Positions 44,019 to 55,230 of a stretch of DNA of 64,000 nt are shown one piece after another; within the stretch, counting starts at the first letter, position 1, and each line of letters begins with the position of its first letter. The notes beneath the pieces were generated by a model that did no database searches, was not told where the DNA came from, and was given only the letters and a program-made list of their open reading frames with translations. Both the position numbers and the translations under genes were made by a program. This DNA comes from Actinomadura montaniterrae (GTDB lineage Bacteria > Actinomycetota > Actinomycetes > Streptosporangiales > Streptosporangiaceae), in NCBI RefSeq assembly GCF_008923365.1, contig NZ_WBMR01000016.1:23157-87156 (forward strand), read 5' to 3'.

Positions 44019-45070
44019 GAGGCACTCCCTGCAACGGCGGTGTCGACGGCCGCCTCGGCGGCGGGCACGGCGTCGGCGGTGGGCGCGAAGAACTCCTCGG
44101 CGTTGCCGCCGAGCAGCTTGGCGCGGCCGGTGTCGTCCAGGCCGGGACAGGCCCGGATGGTCGCGCCGGGGTCCTTCTCCCCCAGTGGGAACGGGTAGTC
44201 GGTGCCGAGCATGACGCGGTCCGCGCTCATCACCTCGACCAGCAGCCGGAGCGCGCGCGGGTCGAACACGGCGGAGTCGACGTAGAAGCGGTCGGTGTAC
44301 TCCGACGGCGGGCGCGGCGAGTCGGCGCGGACGATGTCGCGCCGGTGCCAGGCGTTGTCGGCGCGTCCGAGCGTGAACGCGAGGCTGCCGCCGCCGTGGC
44401 AGAAGCACAGCCGCAGCGACGTAGGGATCCGCTCGAACGCGCCGGACAGCATCAGCCCGAGGATGCTCAGCTGCGTCTCGGCGGGCATGCCGGACAGCCA
44501 CGGCAGCATGTGGCCCCGCATCCGGTCGGCGCCGAGCATGTCCCACGGGTGCGCGAGCACGGGCAGGCCGATCCGCGCGCAGTGCGCGAGGAACTCGACG
44601 ATGCCCGGGTCGTCCAGGTTGCGGTCGCCGACGTGGTTGCCGATGTGCACGCCGCGGTGCCCGGCCGCCGCCGCGCGCGTCGCGACCTCGCACGCGAGCG
44701 CCGGGTCCTGCAGAGGGACCTGGCAGAGCGGCAGGAGCCGGTCCGGTGCGTCCGCGCAGAAGGCGAGGATGCGGTCGTTGACCAGGTCGCACCAGTCGGC
44801 GGCGCGGGACGGCTCGGCCGCGTACCCGAACATCAGCGGGGTGGACGAGACGGCCTGGACGTCGACGCCGGCGGCGTCCATGTCGGCCACCCGCCGCGCG
44901 GGGTCCCACAGCCCCTCCTCGACCGGGCGGTACTCCTGGTCTCCGCTCATCATCATGCCGGTGCCGTCGCCGTGGACGCGCAGCCACGGCTCGCCGCCGT
45001 CGATGAGGACGCGGCCCTCGGCACGGCCGAGCCGGGGGAAGACATGGGCGTGGACGTCGATGACTGTCAC
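44015..45070 (-). CDS. Amidohydrolase, 2-amino-3-carboxymuconate-6-semialdehyde decarboxylase type
   Basis: Zinc-dependent, non-oxidative decarboxylase of the ACMSD family: metal-binding IDVHAHVFPRLGR, conserved PLQDPALACEVATRA, AHPWDMLG, CHGGGSLAFTLGR and the Asp in MLGTDYPFPLGEKDP. It sits directly after the 3-hydroxyanthranilate dioxygenase gene, whose product is its expected substrate. The start is GTG 45070 with GGAGC upstream; the open frame further 5' lacks conservation. 351 residues. Confidence 0.9.
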   Translation of the reverse strand: MTVIDVHAHVFPRLGRAEGRVLIDGGEPWLRVHGDGTGMMMSGDQEYRPVEEGLWDPARRVADMDAAGVDVQAVSSTPLMFGYAAEPSRAADWCDLVNDRILAFCADAPDRLLPLCQVPLQDPALACEVATRAAAAGHRGVHIGNHVGDRNLDDPGIVEFLAHCARIGLPVLAHPWDMLGADRMRGHMLPWLSGMPAETQLSILGLMLSGAFERIPTSLRLCFCHGGGSLAFTLGRADNAWHRRDIVRADSPRPPSEYTDRFYVDSAVFDPRALRLLVEVMSADRVMLGTDYPFPLGEKDPGATIRACPGLDDTGRAKLLGGNAEEFFAPTADAVPAAEAAVDTAVAGSAS

Positions 45071-45096
45071 TGGAGCTCCGTCGGACGCGAGGGGGG

Positions 45097-46842
<1,746 letters not shown>

Positions 46843-46843
<1 letters not shown>

Positions 46844-47628
46844 CAGGAGACCTCCTTACCGAAGGCGACCCGGACGTCGCCGAGGCCGTCGATGCGGGCT
46901 TCGAACACGTCGCCGGGCGCGGCGGGCACGACCGGGCCGAGCGCGCCGGTCAGCACCGTGTCGCCGGCGCGCAGCGGGCGTCCGACGCGGGCGAGGGTGT
47001 CGGCGAGCCAGAGCGCGGCGTTCAGCGGGTGGCCGAGGCACGCGGCGCCGGTACCGCTGGACAGCTGCTCACCGCGCCGCTCCAGGACCATCCCGCACAG
47101 CCGCAGGTCCACGTCCTCCAGCCGGACGGGCCGGTTGCCGAGCGCGTACATGCCGGACGAGGCGTTGTCGGCGACAGTGTCGGCGAGCGTGATGTCCCAG
47201 TCGCGGATGCGGCTGCCGACGATCTCGATCGCCGGGAGGGCGAACGCGGTCGCGCGGATGAGGTCGGCGACGGTGTGCCGCTCGTGGGTCAGGTCGTGCT
47301 CCAGGACGAGCGCGACCTCCGCCTCGACGCGCGGCTGCAGGACCGCGCCGGCCGGGATCTCGTCGCCGTCCGGGACGGCCATGTCGGCGTACAGCATCCC
47401 GAAGTCGGGGCTGTCGACGCGCATCTGCTGCTGCACGGCGCGGGAGGTGAGGCCGATCTTGCGGCCGGACAGCCGCCGCCCCTCCCCGAGCCACCGCTCG
47501 GTCATCCGGTCCTGCACGGCGTAGGCGTCGTCGGCGGTCGCGATGAGGTCGCGGACGGGCTCGCACGGGACGCCCGATGTGTAGGCGCCGAGAAGCCTCC
47601 CGGCCGCCGCGTCGATGTCGCTGGTCAC
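46843..47628 (-). CDS. 2-hydroxypenta-2,4-dienoate hydratase (2-keto-4-pentenoate hydratase)
   Basis: Paralogue of the preceding decarboxylase: [58 protein letters not shown]. The SRIRDW..TLADT block is typical of hydratases. 261 residues; GTG 47628 lies 11 bp after the aldehyde dehydrogenase stop and is preceded by a weak GAGCGAG. Product would be 4-hydroxy-2-oxovalerate; the usual following aldolase and acylating dehydrogenase are not in this window. Confidence 0.9.
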
Positions 47629-47639
47629 TTGGCTCGCTC

Positions 47640-49076
47640 TCAGATCTGGATGCACACGTTGACGGGCTCGGAGAAGAAGTCCAATGAGTACTCTCCCCCT
47701 TCGCGGCCGATCCCGGACGCTTTGACGCCGCCGAACGGGGTGCGGAGGTCGCGCAGGTTCCAGCAGTTCACCCAGACGATGCCGGTCTCCACCTTCGGCG
47801 CGACCCGGTGCGCCCGGGACAGGTCGCGGGTCCAGACGGTGGAGGCAAGGCCGTAGGGGCTGTCGTTGGCGAGCCGGAGCGCCTCGTCCTCGGTGTCGAA
47901 CGGCGCGACGTGGCACACCGGCCCGAAGATCTCCTCGCGGACGGTCCGGGCCGTCTCGGGGAGGCCGGTCAGCACGGTCGGCTCGACGTGGAAGCCGCCG
48001 TCGCGCTCGTCGCCGAACGAGGGCGCGCCTCCGCCCGCGACCACGGTCGCGCCCTCCTCGCGGGCGAGCCGGTAGTACGACAGCACCTTGTCGCGGTGCG
48101 CGGCGGAGATCATCGGACCGTAGTCCGCGAGTTCCTTCGCGCGCGCGCCGAGCCGTTCAACGAACTCGTCGAAGACGGGACGCTCGACGTAGACGCGCTC
48201 GGTGCACAAGCAGATCTGCCCGGAGTGGGTGAAGGACGAGCGGACCGTGCCCTCGACGGCGGCATCGAGGTCGGCGTCGGCGAACACCAGCGCCGGGTTC
48301 TTGCCGCCGAGCTCGAACGAGACCGGCGTGACGTGGTCGGCGGCGTTGCGCATGATCGCCGAGCCGGTCGCGGACTCGCCGGTGAAGGCGATGGCGTCGA
48401 CGCCCGGATGCCCGGTGAGGAACTCCCCGGCCGCGCCCGGGCCGTGCCCGTGCACCAGGTTGAACGCCCCCGCCGGCAGCCCCGCCTGGTCGATGACCTG
48501 GGCGAGCAGCGTCGCGGTGGACGGCGTCTCCTCCGACGGCTTGACGACGACCGCGTTCCCGGCCGCGAGCGCCGGCGCGACCTTCCACGTCATCAGCAGC
48601 AGCGGCAGGTTCCACGGCGAGATGATCGCGACGACGCCGAGCGGGCGCCGCACCGTGTAGTTCAGGGCCTGCCCGCCGCCGGCGCTCCAGCCCGGGACCT
48701 GCGTGGTGTACGCCCGCTCGGGCCGCCCGTACAGCAGGTCGGCGTAGGCGCGGAAGTTGCCGATGGCCCGGGGCACGTCGACGGTCTCGGCGAACGCGCG
48801 GGGACGGCCGGTGTCGGCGATCTCGGCGTCCACGAACTCTCCGAACCGCGCCTGGATCCCGTCGGCGATCCGGCGCATCGCGGCGGCCCGCTCCTCGACG
48901 CCGGCCGCGCCCCAGGGGCCGCGCAGCGCCTCGCGCGCCGCGGCGACCGCGCCGTCCACGACCTCGCGCGGCGCCTCCGGGACGGCGCCGATCTCCGCGC
49001 CGTCCGCGGGCGAGATCAGCGGGAAGGCCGGTCCGTCCGAACGGAACACCCCGCCGACGTAGTGCTCAGCCTTCAT
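47640..49076 (-). CDS. Aldehyde dehydrogenase, probable 2-aminomuconate-6-semialdehyde dehydrogenase
   Basis: NAD-dependent ALDH of 478 residues: cofactor region [20 protein letters not shown], catalytic Glu in [18 protein letters not shown], catalytic Cys in [15 protein letters not shown]. The sequence style matches the hydroxymuconic/aminomuconic semialdehyde branch, and the neighbours fix the probable substrate. ATG 49076 is preceded by GGAGGAG. First gene of the operon, divergent from the LysR regulator. Confidence 0.92.
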   Translation of the reverse strand: MKAEHYVGGVFRSDGPAFPLISPADGAEIGAVPEAPREVVDGAVAAAREALRGPWGAAGVEERAAAMRRIADGIQARFGEFVDAEIADTGRPRAFAETVDVPRAIGNFRAYADLLYGRPERAYTTQVPGWSAGGGQALNYTVRRPLGVVAIISPWNLPLLLMTWKVAPALAAGNAVVVKPSEETPSTATLLAQVIDQAGLPAGAFNLVHGHGPGAAGEFLTGHPGVDAIAFTGESATGSAIMRNAADHVTPVSFELGGKNPALVFADADLDAAVEGTVRSSFTHSGQICLCTERVYVERPVFDEFVERLGARAKELADYGPMISAAHRDKVLSYYRLAREEGATVVAGGGAPSFGDERDGGFHVEPTVLTGLPETARTVREEIFGPVCHVAPFDTEDEALRLANDSPYGLASTVWTRDLSRAHRVAPKVETGIVWVNCWNLRDLRTPFGGVKASGIGREGGEYSLDFFSEPVNVCIQI

Positions 49077-49163
49077 TCCGCTCCTCCACGACGCGATCTG
49101 CCCTGACGCACCGATCCTCTGCCCGCGGAGCTATGCCGTGCAAATACCAAAGATCCGCAGAGC

Positions 49164-49181
49164 TATCACGATGCTGTGATA
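49164..49181. promoter_or_regulatory. Inverted repeat upstream of the LysR gene and the kynurenine operon
   Basis: TATCAC-GATGCT-GTGATA, perfect 6-bp arms, 11 bp before the LysR ATG and 88 bp before the ALDH start. It has the symmetry of a LysR-type recognition site and the right place to act on both promoters. Confidence 0.6.
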
Positions 49182-49191
49182 TCAAAGCGGT

Positions 49192-50121
49192 ATGCGCGCG
49201 ATCGACCTGCTCAACGGGCGGCTCAAGCTGCGGCACCTCGTCCTCGTGGTCGCCATCGCCGACCAGGGCAGCGTGCTGCGCGCCGCCGAGCACCTGCGCC
49301 TCGCGCAGCCCGCGGTGACGCGCAGCCTCCGCGAGGTCGAGCACATCCTCGGCGTCGAGCTGTTCACCCGCGGCCCGCGCGGCGTGACGCCGACGATGTT
49401 CGGCGACGCGTTCGTCGAGCACGCCCGGGCCGTGCTGGCCGAGCTGCGCCGCGCCGGCGAGCGGATCAGCGGCCTCGCCGACGGCGAGGTCGGCACCGTC
49501 ACCATCGGCACCCTGCTGGCCGGCTCGAACGTGCTGCTGCCGCGCGCGATCGCGGCGCTGAAGAAGGACCGCCCCGGCATCACCGTGATCGTCCAGGAGG
49601 CCACGTTCGACGCGCAGGTGCCGCGGCTGCTGGACGGCGAGATCGACCTGATCCTCGGCCGCCTCAACCCGATCGGCGACCTGCGCGGGCTGCGCCAGAT
49701 CACCCTGTACGGCGAGCCGATCCGGCTGGTGGCGCGGCACGGCCACCCGGCCCGCTCCCGCGCCGGGCTCGCGCTCGCCGACCTGCTCGACTACCCGTGG
49801 GTGCTGCCGCTGGAGCAGACCGCGCTGCGCGCCGAGCTGGAGCAGGTGTTCCGCGCCGCGGGCCTGGAGCCGCCCGGCGACCTGGTCGAGTGCACGTCGG
49901 TGCTGACCGTCCGGACGCTGGTCCGCGACACCGACATGATCGCCGCGCTGCCGCAGCTGGTCGCCCGGACCGACGACGACATCGCGCCGCTGCCGGTGCC
50001 GCTGGAGACCGTCCGCCGCCAGGTCGGCGTCACGCTGCCCGCGCACCGCGCGCCGACGCCGTCGGCCCGGCTGATGCTCGACCACCTGCGCCGCGAGGCC
50101 ACGAAGATCGCGGAGGACTGA
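49192..50121 (+). CDS. LysR family transcriptional regulator
   Basis: HTH at residues about 17-60 (GSVLRAAEHLRLAQPAVTRSLREVEHILG) followed by a substrate-binding domain (VTIGTLLAGSNVLLPRAI). 309 residues. Divergent from the seven-gene operon, so it most likely activates it in response to a pathway intermediate. The stop codon directly abuts the stop of the convergent arylformamidase-like gene. Confidence 0.92.
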   Translation: MRAIDLLNGRLKLRHLVLVVAIADQGSVLRAAEHLRLAQPAVTRSLREVEHILGVELFTRGPRGVTPTMFGDAFVEHARAVLAELRRAGERISGLADGEVGTVTIGTLLAGSNVLLPRAIAALKKDRPGITVIVQEATFDAQVPRLLDGEIDLILGRLNPIGDLRGLRQITLYGEPIRLVARHGHPARSRAGLALADLLDYPWVLPLEQTALRAELEQVFRAAGLEPPGDLVECTSVLTVRTLVRDTDMIAALPQLVARTDDDIAPLPVPLETVRRQVGVTLPAHRAPTPSARLMLDHLRREATKIAED

Positions 50122-50994
50122 TCACAGCGAGCGGACCAGGCCGAGCAGAGCGCGGAAGGGCGCCGACGCCGGGTCGCCGAGGTCGAGCACGACGTCGAAG
50201 TGGTCGCGGTCCGGCACCACCATCGCCTCGCCGCCGTCCCACAGCGGCGCGAACCGACGCGACTGCTCGACGAACCCGGTGCCGTCGTGCTCGGCGACCG
50301 CGACGACCGCCGGGCAGCGCCGCTCGCGCGGCAGCAGCGCCGGGCTTAGCGCCGCGGCACGCTCCACGTCCAGCTTCACGTACTCGTTGACGTAGACGCG
50401 GGTGATCGGCCGGATGTCGAACAGCCCACTGAACGGCATGGCGGCCTTCACGACGTCCTCGGGCAGGCCGAACTCCTCCTGCCAGCCGCCGACCATCGTC
50501 ATGCCGGTGAGGTGCCCGCCGGCGGAACTGCCGCCGACCACGATCCGCTCCGGGTCGAGGCCGTGCTCGCGTCCGTGCCGGTACACCCAGGCGATGGACG
50601 CGCGCACCTGCCGGACGATCTCCTCCAGCGTCGCCTTCGGCGCGAGCGTGTAATCCGGGACGACGGTGGCGATGCCGTGCTCGTAGAGCGCGCGCGCCAT
50701 GAACGACGAGTCGGCGCGCGACAGCGCCATCCAGTAGCCGCCGTGCAGGAACACGAACACAGGACGCAGGCCGTCGTCGCCGACGCCCCACACGTCGAGC
50801 CGCTCACCGCTCGGCTCGTCGTAGACGATCCCCGGGTGGCCCGGCAGCCCCTCCACGGCCGCCTCCGACTCGGCCCGGTACCGGGCCATGTGCCGCTCGA
50901 ACAGCTCGGGCCCGGCCTTGCGCCGCACGTTGTAGGCGACGTCCAGTTCCTCGTCGCTCAGCTCATTGCCCGGCCAGTCATCCAGATCGGCCAC
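50122..50994 (-). CDS. Alpha/beta hydrolase, probable arylformamidase (kynurenine formamidase)
   Basis: The oxyanion motif HGGYW (FVFLHGGYWMAL) and nucleophile elbow VGGSSAGGHLTGM match the esterase-type kynurenine formamidases; the catalytic His is probably in PDRDHFDVVL. Next to a kynureninase operon this suggests hydrolysis of N-formylkynurenine. It lacks a signal peptide. GTG 50994 has GGAGGGG 8 nt upstream; GTG/ATG choices up to 51033 are less supported. About 290 residues. Confidence 0.82.
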   Translation of the reverse strand: MADLDDWPGNELSDEELDVAYNVRRKAGPELFERHMARYRAESEAAVEGLPGHPGIVYDEPSGERLDVWGVGDDGLRPVFVFLHGGYWMALSRADSSFMARALYEHGIATVVPDYTLAPKATLEEIVRQVRASIAWVYRHGREHGLDPERIVVGGSSAGGHLTGMTMVGGWQEEFGLPEDVVKAAMPFSGLFDIRPITRVYVNEYVKLDVERAAALSPALLPRERRCPAVVAVAEHDGTGFVEQSRRFAPLWDGGEAMVVPDRDHFDVVLDLGDPASAPFRALLGLVRSL

Positions 50995-51102
50995 TCCGCC
51001 CACCCCTCCCGGTCCGCCCCAGCGTCCCGCCACGGCGCCGGATCGATCAAATACCCGTCTCGTCGTCCACTATGACCATCGCGCTATGACGGCAGCGTCC
51101 GG

Positions 51103-52680
51103 CTATGCCCAGACCGGCTCGTCCGACTCCGTGACCCGGCCGCCGGCGCCGAACACCAGGTACCGGTCGAAGTCGGCGGCGAACCAGCGGTCGTGCGTGA
51201 CGGCCAGGACGGTCCCGGAGTAGGACGCGAGCCCGTCCTGCAGTGCCTCGGCGCTCGCCAGGTCGAGGTTGTCGGTCGGTTCGTCGAGCAGCAGGAGCGT
51301 CGCGCCGGACAGCTCCAGCAGCAGGATCTGCAGCCGCGCCTGCTGCCCGCCCGACAGCGTCTCGAACGGCCGGGCCCCGGCGGGCGCCAGCTCGTAGCGG
51401 GCGAGCGCCGCCATCGCGTCGTTACGGGTCAGGGCGTGCCCGGACATGACGATCTCGGCGGGCGTCCGGCCCTGCAGGTCCGGCCGCGCGTGCGTCTGGA
51501 CGAAGTGGCCGGGAACGACCCGCGCCCCGAGCCGCGCCTCCCCGCCGTGCGGCACATCGGCCCCGGCGAGCATCCGCAGGAACGTCGACTTGCCCGATCC
51601 GTTCGAGCCCAGCACGGCGACGCGCTCGCCGTACCGGACCTCCAGGTCGAAGGGGCGGGCGAGGCCGGTCAGCTCCAGCGACGCGCACACCAGGGCGCGC
51701 TTGCCGGTGCGGCCGCCGCGCAGCCGCATCCGCACGTTCTGCTCCTTCGGCGCGCTCCGCGGCGGCCCCGCCTCCTCGAACCTGCGCAGCCGGGTGCGCG
51801 CCGCCTGGTAGGACGAGGCGACCGCGTCGTTGTTCGCCGCCCGCTGCCGCAGCGTGTGGACCAGCCGTTTCAGCCGCGCGTGCTCCTCGTCCCAGCGGCG
51901 GCGCCGCTCGTGCAGCCGTCCGGTGCGCTCCCGCCGCGCCGCCGCGTACCCGGCGAACCCGCCGCCGTGCACCCAGAGGTCGCGGGACTCGACCGTGACG
52001 ATCCGGTCGGCGGTGTCGGCGAGCAGCCGCCGGTCGTGCGAGACCAGCAGCACCGTTTTGCCCGTGGCGCGCAGCCGTCCCGCCAGCCATTCCTTGCCGG
52101 GCACGTCCAGGTAGTTGTCGGGCTCGTCGAGCAGGAGCACCTCGTCGGGGCCGCGCAGCAGCGCCTCCAGGACGAGCCGCTTCTGCTCGCCTCCCGACAG
52201 CGTGGCCACCCCGCGCGCCGCGGCGCGGTCGAAGGGCAGGCCGAGCGCGGCGGTCGTGCAGGTGTCCCAGACGACCTCGATGTCGTAGCCGCCCGCATCG
52301 GTGTAGTCGGCGATGGCCCGCGCGTAGGCGAGCTGGCTCTCCTCGCTCTCGCCCAGATCCCGCTCCGCCCTCGCCAGCGCCCCGGCGGCGGCGCGGACCG
52401 GCGCGGGCGCCACCGACAGCAGCAGGTCGCGGACGGTGCGGTCGTCCCGGACGCCGCCGATGAACTGCCGCATCACCCCGAGCCCGCCGGTGCTCGTCAC
52501 GGTCCCGGACGACGGCGCGACGTCCCCGGCGATCAGGCGCAGCAGCGTGGTCTTGCCCGCGCCGTTCGGGCCGACGAGCGCGCCCTTCGCCCCCTCGCCG
52601 ATGCGGAAGGAGACGTCGTCCAGCAGCGGCCGGCCGTCCGGGAGCAGGTACGTCAGGCGGCTCACGTCGATATGCCCCAT
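51103..52680 (-). CDS. ABC-F family ATP-binding protein
   Basis: Two ABC domains and no membrane segments: Walker A GPNGAGKTT and GSNGSGKST, signatures LSGGEQKRLVLEALL and LSGGQQARLQILLLE, Walker B LLLDEPDNYLD and LLLDEPTDNLD. An Arg/Glu-rich linker separates the domains (RERTGRLHERRRRWDEEHAR). ABC-F proteins act on ribosomes, some giving antibiotic resistance. ATG 52680 is preceded by AGGAGG. Divergent from a TetR gene, a common arrangement for inducible resistance factors. 525 residues. Confidence 0.9.
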   Translation of the reverse strand: MGHIDVSRLTYLLPDGRPLLDDVSFRIGEGAKGALVGPNGAGKTTLLRLIAGDVAPSSGTVTSTGGLGVMRQFIGGVRDDRTVRDLLLSVAPAPVRAAAGALARAERDLGESEESQLAYARAIADYTDAGGYDIEVVWDTCTTAALGLPFDRAAARGVATLSGGEQKRLVLEALLRGPDEVLLLDEPDNYLDVPGKEWLAGRLRATGKTVLLVSHDRRLLADTADRIVTVESRDLWVHGGGFAGYAAARRERTGRLHERRRRWDEEHARLKRLVHTLRQRAANNDAVASSYQAARTRLRRFEEAGPPRSAPKEQNVRMRLRGGRTGKRALVCASLELTGLARPFDLEVRYGERVAVLGSNGSGKSTFLRMLAGADVPHGGEARLGARVVPGHFVQTHARPDLQGRTPAEIVMSGHALTRNDAMAALARYELAPAGARPFETLSGGQQARLQILLLELSGATLLLLDEPTDNLDLASAEALQDGLASYSGTVLAVTHDRWFAADFDRYLVFGAGGRVTESDEPVWA

Positions 52681-52754
52681 CACGCCTCCTCGTACAGTGT
52701 TCGACAGACCGGACCGTTGATCCAGCACTCGCCCAATGTACTAGCCTGGTCCGC

Positions 52755-53408
52755 ATGACCGAGAGCGTGTGGCTGCGCGAGAACCGCACACGGCGCGAGG
52801 CGCCGCCGCTGAGCCGCGGGCGGATCGTCGCCGAGGCCGTCGCCTTGCTGGACGAGGAGGGCGCGGACCGGCTGACGATGCGCCGGCTCGCCGAGCGCCT
52901 GGACACCGGGTCCACGACGCTGTACTGGCACGTCAAGACCAAGGACGACGTGCTGGACCTCGCCCTCGACACGATCTTCGGCGAGGTGGCGGTGCCGCCG
53001 GGCGAGGGCGGCTGGCGAGCGGACGTGGCCGCGCTGGTGCACGGGTGGCGGGCGGCGATGCTCCGCCACCCCTGGTCGGTCGCCGTGCTCGGACGTCCGC
53101 TGCTGGGCCCGAACGTCCTGGCGCGCACCGAGTTCCTGCACGCCTCGCTCGCCGGCGCGGGCCTCACCGGCCCCGACCTGGTCGCGGCGGCCTACGCGCT
53201 CGCCAACTTCGTCATCGGCTCCGCGCTGATGCAGGTCGCCTCCGGCGGCGCCGACGAGGCGCGGGATGCGGCGGACGGCCTCCTGACCCGGGAGCGGGAC
53301 CGGTACCCGAGCCTGGCCGCGCACGGGCATCTCAGCGGCCACGACTGGGACGACGCGTTCGCACGCGGCCTCGACTGCCTCCTGGACGGGATCGCCCACC
53401 GCCTCTGA
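52755..53408 (+). CDS. TetR family regulator (TetR_C domain type)
   Basis: HTH MRRLAERLDTGSTTLYWHVKTKDDVLDLALD near residues 35-65, followed by an HPWSVAVLGRPLLGPN block seen in tetracycline-repressor-like proteins. 217 residues. ATG 52755 has no Shine-Dalgarno; TAGCCT ends 7 nt upstream, so it is probably leaderless. Candidate repressor of the divergent ABC-F gene. Confidence 0.88.
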   Translation: MTESVWLRENRTRREAPPLSRGRIVAEAVALLDEEGADRLTMRRLAERLDTGSTTLYWHVKTKDDVLDLALDTIFGEVAVPPGEGGWRADVAALVHGWRAAMLRHPWSVAVLGRPLLGPNVLARTEFLHASLAGAGLTGPDLVAAAYALANFVIGSALMQVASGGADEARDAADGLLTRERDRYPSLAAHGHLSGHDWDDAFARGLDCLLDGIAHRL

Positions 53409-53424
53409 TCCGGCGGGAACGAAC

Positions 53425-53460
53425 CGCGCCCGGCCCCGGCAACACGGGACCGGGCGCGGC
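53425..53460. terminator. Bidirectional hairpin between TetR and ABC transporter genes
   Basis: Arms CCGCGCCCGG (53425-53434) and CCGGGCGCGG (53451-53460), one mismatch, then CCCG/CGGG and a 6-nt loop. It lies between two convergent stop codons. Confidence 0.65.
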
Positions 53461-53469
53461 GCGGAGCGG

Positions 53470-54261
53470 TCAGAGGACCTTGCTGAGGAACGCCTTCGTG
53501 CGCTCGTTCGACGGGTTGTCGAGCACGTCGGCGGGCCGTCCCGACTCGACGACGACCCCGCCGTCCATGAACACCACCCGGTCGGCCACCTCGCGCGCGA
53601 AGCCGATCTCGTGCGTGACGACGATCATGGTGAGGCCCTCCTCGGCGAGGGTCTTCATCGTCTCCAGCACGTCGCCGACCAGCTCGGGGTCCAGCGCGCT
53701 CGTCGGCTCGTCGAACAGCATCAGCTTCGGCCGCATCGCCAGCGCGCGGGCGATCGCGACGCGCTGCTGCTGCCCGCCGGACAGCTGGCGCGGGTAGCCG
53801 TCCGCCTTGTCGGCGAGCCCGACCTTGGCGAGCAGCTCGCGGGCCCGCTCCCGCGCCTGGGCCCGGGGCTCGCGGCGCACGCCCGTGGGCGCCTCGATGA
53901 CGTTCTGCAGGACGGTCAGGTGCGGGAACAGGTTGAACTGCTGGAACACCATGCCGATCTCGCGGCGCTGCCGGGTGACGTCGCGCTTGCGCAGGTGCCG
54001 CACCCTGCCGCCGGACGCGCTGAACCCGATCAGCTCGCCGTCCACGTGCACCGAGCCGCCGTCGATGGTCTCCAGGTGGTTGACGCACCGCAGGAACGTC
54101 GACTTGCCGGACCCGGACGGCCCTAGGATCACGACGACCTCGCCGGGGTCCACGTCGAGGTCGACGCCCTTCAGCACCTCCAGGTGCCCGAACTTCTTGC
54201 GGACGCCCCGCGCCCGGACCATCGGCACCCCGCCGCGGGGCGCGCCCTTCTCCTGCGGCAT
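53470..54261 (-). CDS. Polar-amino-acid-type ABC transporter ATP-binding protein
   Basis: Walker [16 protein letters not shown]-loop [16 protein letters not shown], signature [15 protein letters not shown], Walker [18 protein letters not shown] and switch His VVTHEIGFA. The [10 protein letters not shown] and DPELVGDVL wording is that of the GlnQ/HisP group. ATG 54261 has GGAGAAGG upstream. 263 residues. Last gene of a five-gene unit with permease, binding protein, amidase and a Pht5-like protein. Confidence 0.93.
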   Translation of the reverse strand: MPQEKGAPRGGVPMVRARGVRKKFGHLEVLKGVDLDVDPGEVVVILGPSGSGKSTFLRCVNHLETIDGGSVHVDGELIGFSASGGRVRHLRKRDVTRQRREIGMVFQQFNLFPHLTVLQNVIEAPTGVRREPRAQARERARELLAKVGLADKADGYPRQLSGGQQQRVAIARALAMRPKLMLFDEPTSALDPELVGDVLETMKTLAEEGLTMIVVTHEIGFAREVADRVVFMDGGVVVESGRPADVLDNPSNERTKAFLSKVL

Positions 54262-54278
54262 GTCCTTCTCCAGCGTGG

Positions 54279-55223
54279 TCAAGCGGTCACCTCCGGGGGC
54301 GGAACCGGGCGGCGGCGCCGCATCAGGACGAAGTCCCAGAAGCCCTGCCGGGCGTTGCGGGTCGCGCCGCGCGCGTAGTGGTGCTCGATGAACGACTGCC
54401 CGACGTACAGGATCGAGGTGATCACCAGGTACCAGAGGCAGGCGACGAGCAGCAGCGGGATGGTCTGGAACGTCCGGTTGTAGATCGACTGGACGGTGTA
54501 GAGCAGGTCGGCGAGCGCGATCACGCTGACCAGCGAGGTGGCCTTCAGCATGTTGATCACCTGGCTGCCGGTGGGCGGCACGATGAACCGCATCGCCTGC
54601 GGCAGCACGATCCGGCGGAACGTGCGGACGCCGCCCATCCCGAGCGCCTGCGCGGCCTCGGCCTGGCCGGGGTCGACGGCGAGCAGCCCGCCGCGGATGA
54701 TCTCGGCCATGTAGGCGGCCTCGTTCAGGCCGAGCCCGAGGATCGCGGCGACCAGCGGGGTGATGAGCTGGTTGGTGCCGCCGTGCGCGAACTCCGGCCC
54801 GAACGGGATCCCGACCGAGATGCGCGGCAGCAGCGCCGACAGGTTGTACCAGATCACCAGCTGCACCAGCACCGGGATGCCGCGGAAGAACCACACGTAG
54901 AGCCCGCAGGCGGTGCGCAGCAGCGGGTTGTCCGACAGCCGCCCGACCGCGAGCAGGATCCCGCCCGCGATGCCGACCGCCATCGCGATGACGGTCAGTT
55001 CGAGCGTGACGGCGATGCCGTCCCCGATGAGGGAGGCGTTGATGTAGCGGCCGACGACGTCCCACTGGAAGTTGTCGTTGGTCCAGAGCAGGTGGACGAA
55101 CTGGGCCGCGAGGACCAGCACGACCAGCGAGGCGACCCACCGCAGCGGGTGCCGGACGTGCGCTGCGCCGGCCACGTCGACGTCGGCGACGGCGTCGCCG
55201 GAGCGCTTCTCGGTCATGGTCAC
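54279..55223 (-). CDS. Polar-amino-acid-type ABC transporter permease
   Basis: HisM/GlnP-type permease: about five helices, the sequence [20 protein letters not shown] typical of amino acid permeases, and the ATPase-coupling loop [22 protein letters not shown]. One permease gene only, so it should work as a homodimer. The C-terminus is long and basic ([15 protein letters not shown]). GTG 55223 or ATG 55217; neither has a clear ribosome-binding site. 314 residues. Confidence 0.92.
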   Translation of the reverse strand: MTMTEKRSGDAVADVDVAGAAHVRHPLRWVASLVVLVLAAQFVHLLWTNDNFQWDVVGRYINASLIGDGIAVTLELTVIAMAVGIAGGILLAVGRLSDNPLLRTACGLYVWFFRGIPVLVQLVIWYNLSALLPRISVGIPFGPEFAHGGTNQLITPLVAAILGLGLNEAAYMAEIIRGGLLAVDPGQAEAAQALGMGGVRTFRRIVLPQAMRFIVPPTGSQVINMLKATSLVSVIALADLLYTVQSIYNRTFQTIPLLLVACLWYLVITSILYVGQSFIEHHYARGATRNARQGFWDFVLMRRRRPVPPPEVTA

Positions 55224-55230
55224 CGGCGGT

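Noticed and set aside
52681..52754. Spaced GTACAGTG/CAATGTAC half-sites between the ABC-F and TetR genes
   Set aside because: Arms are 40 bp apart with a mismatch; not convincing as a single operator.
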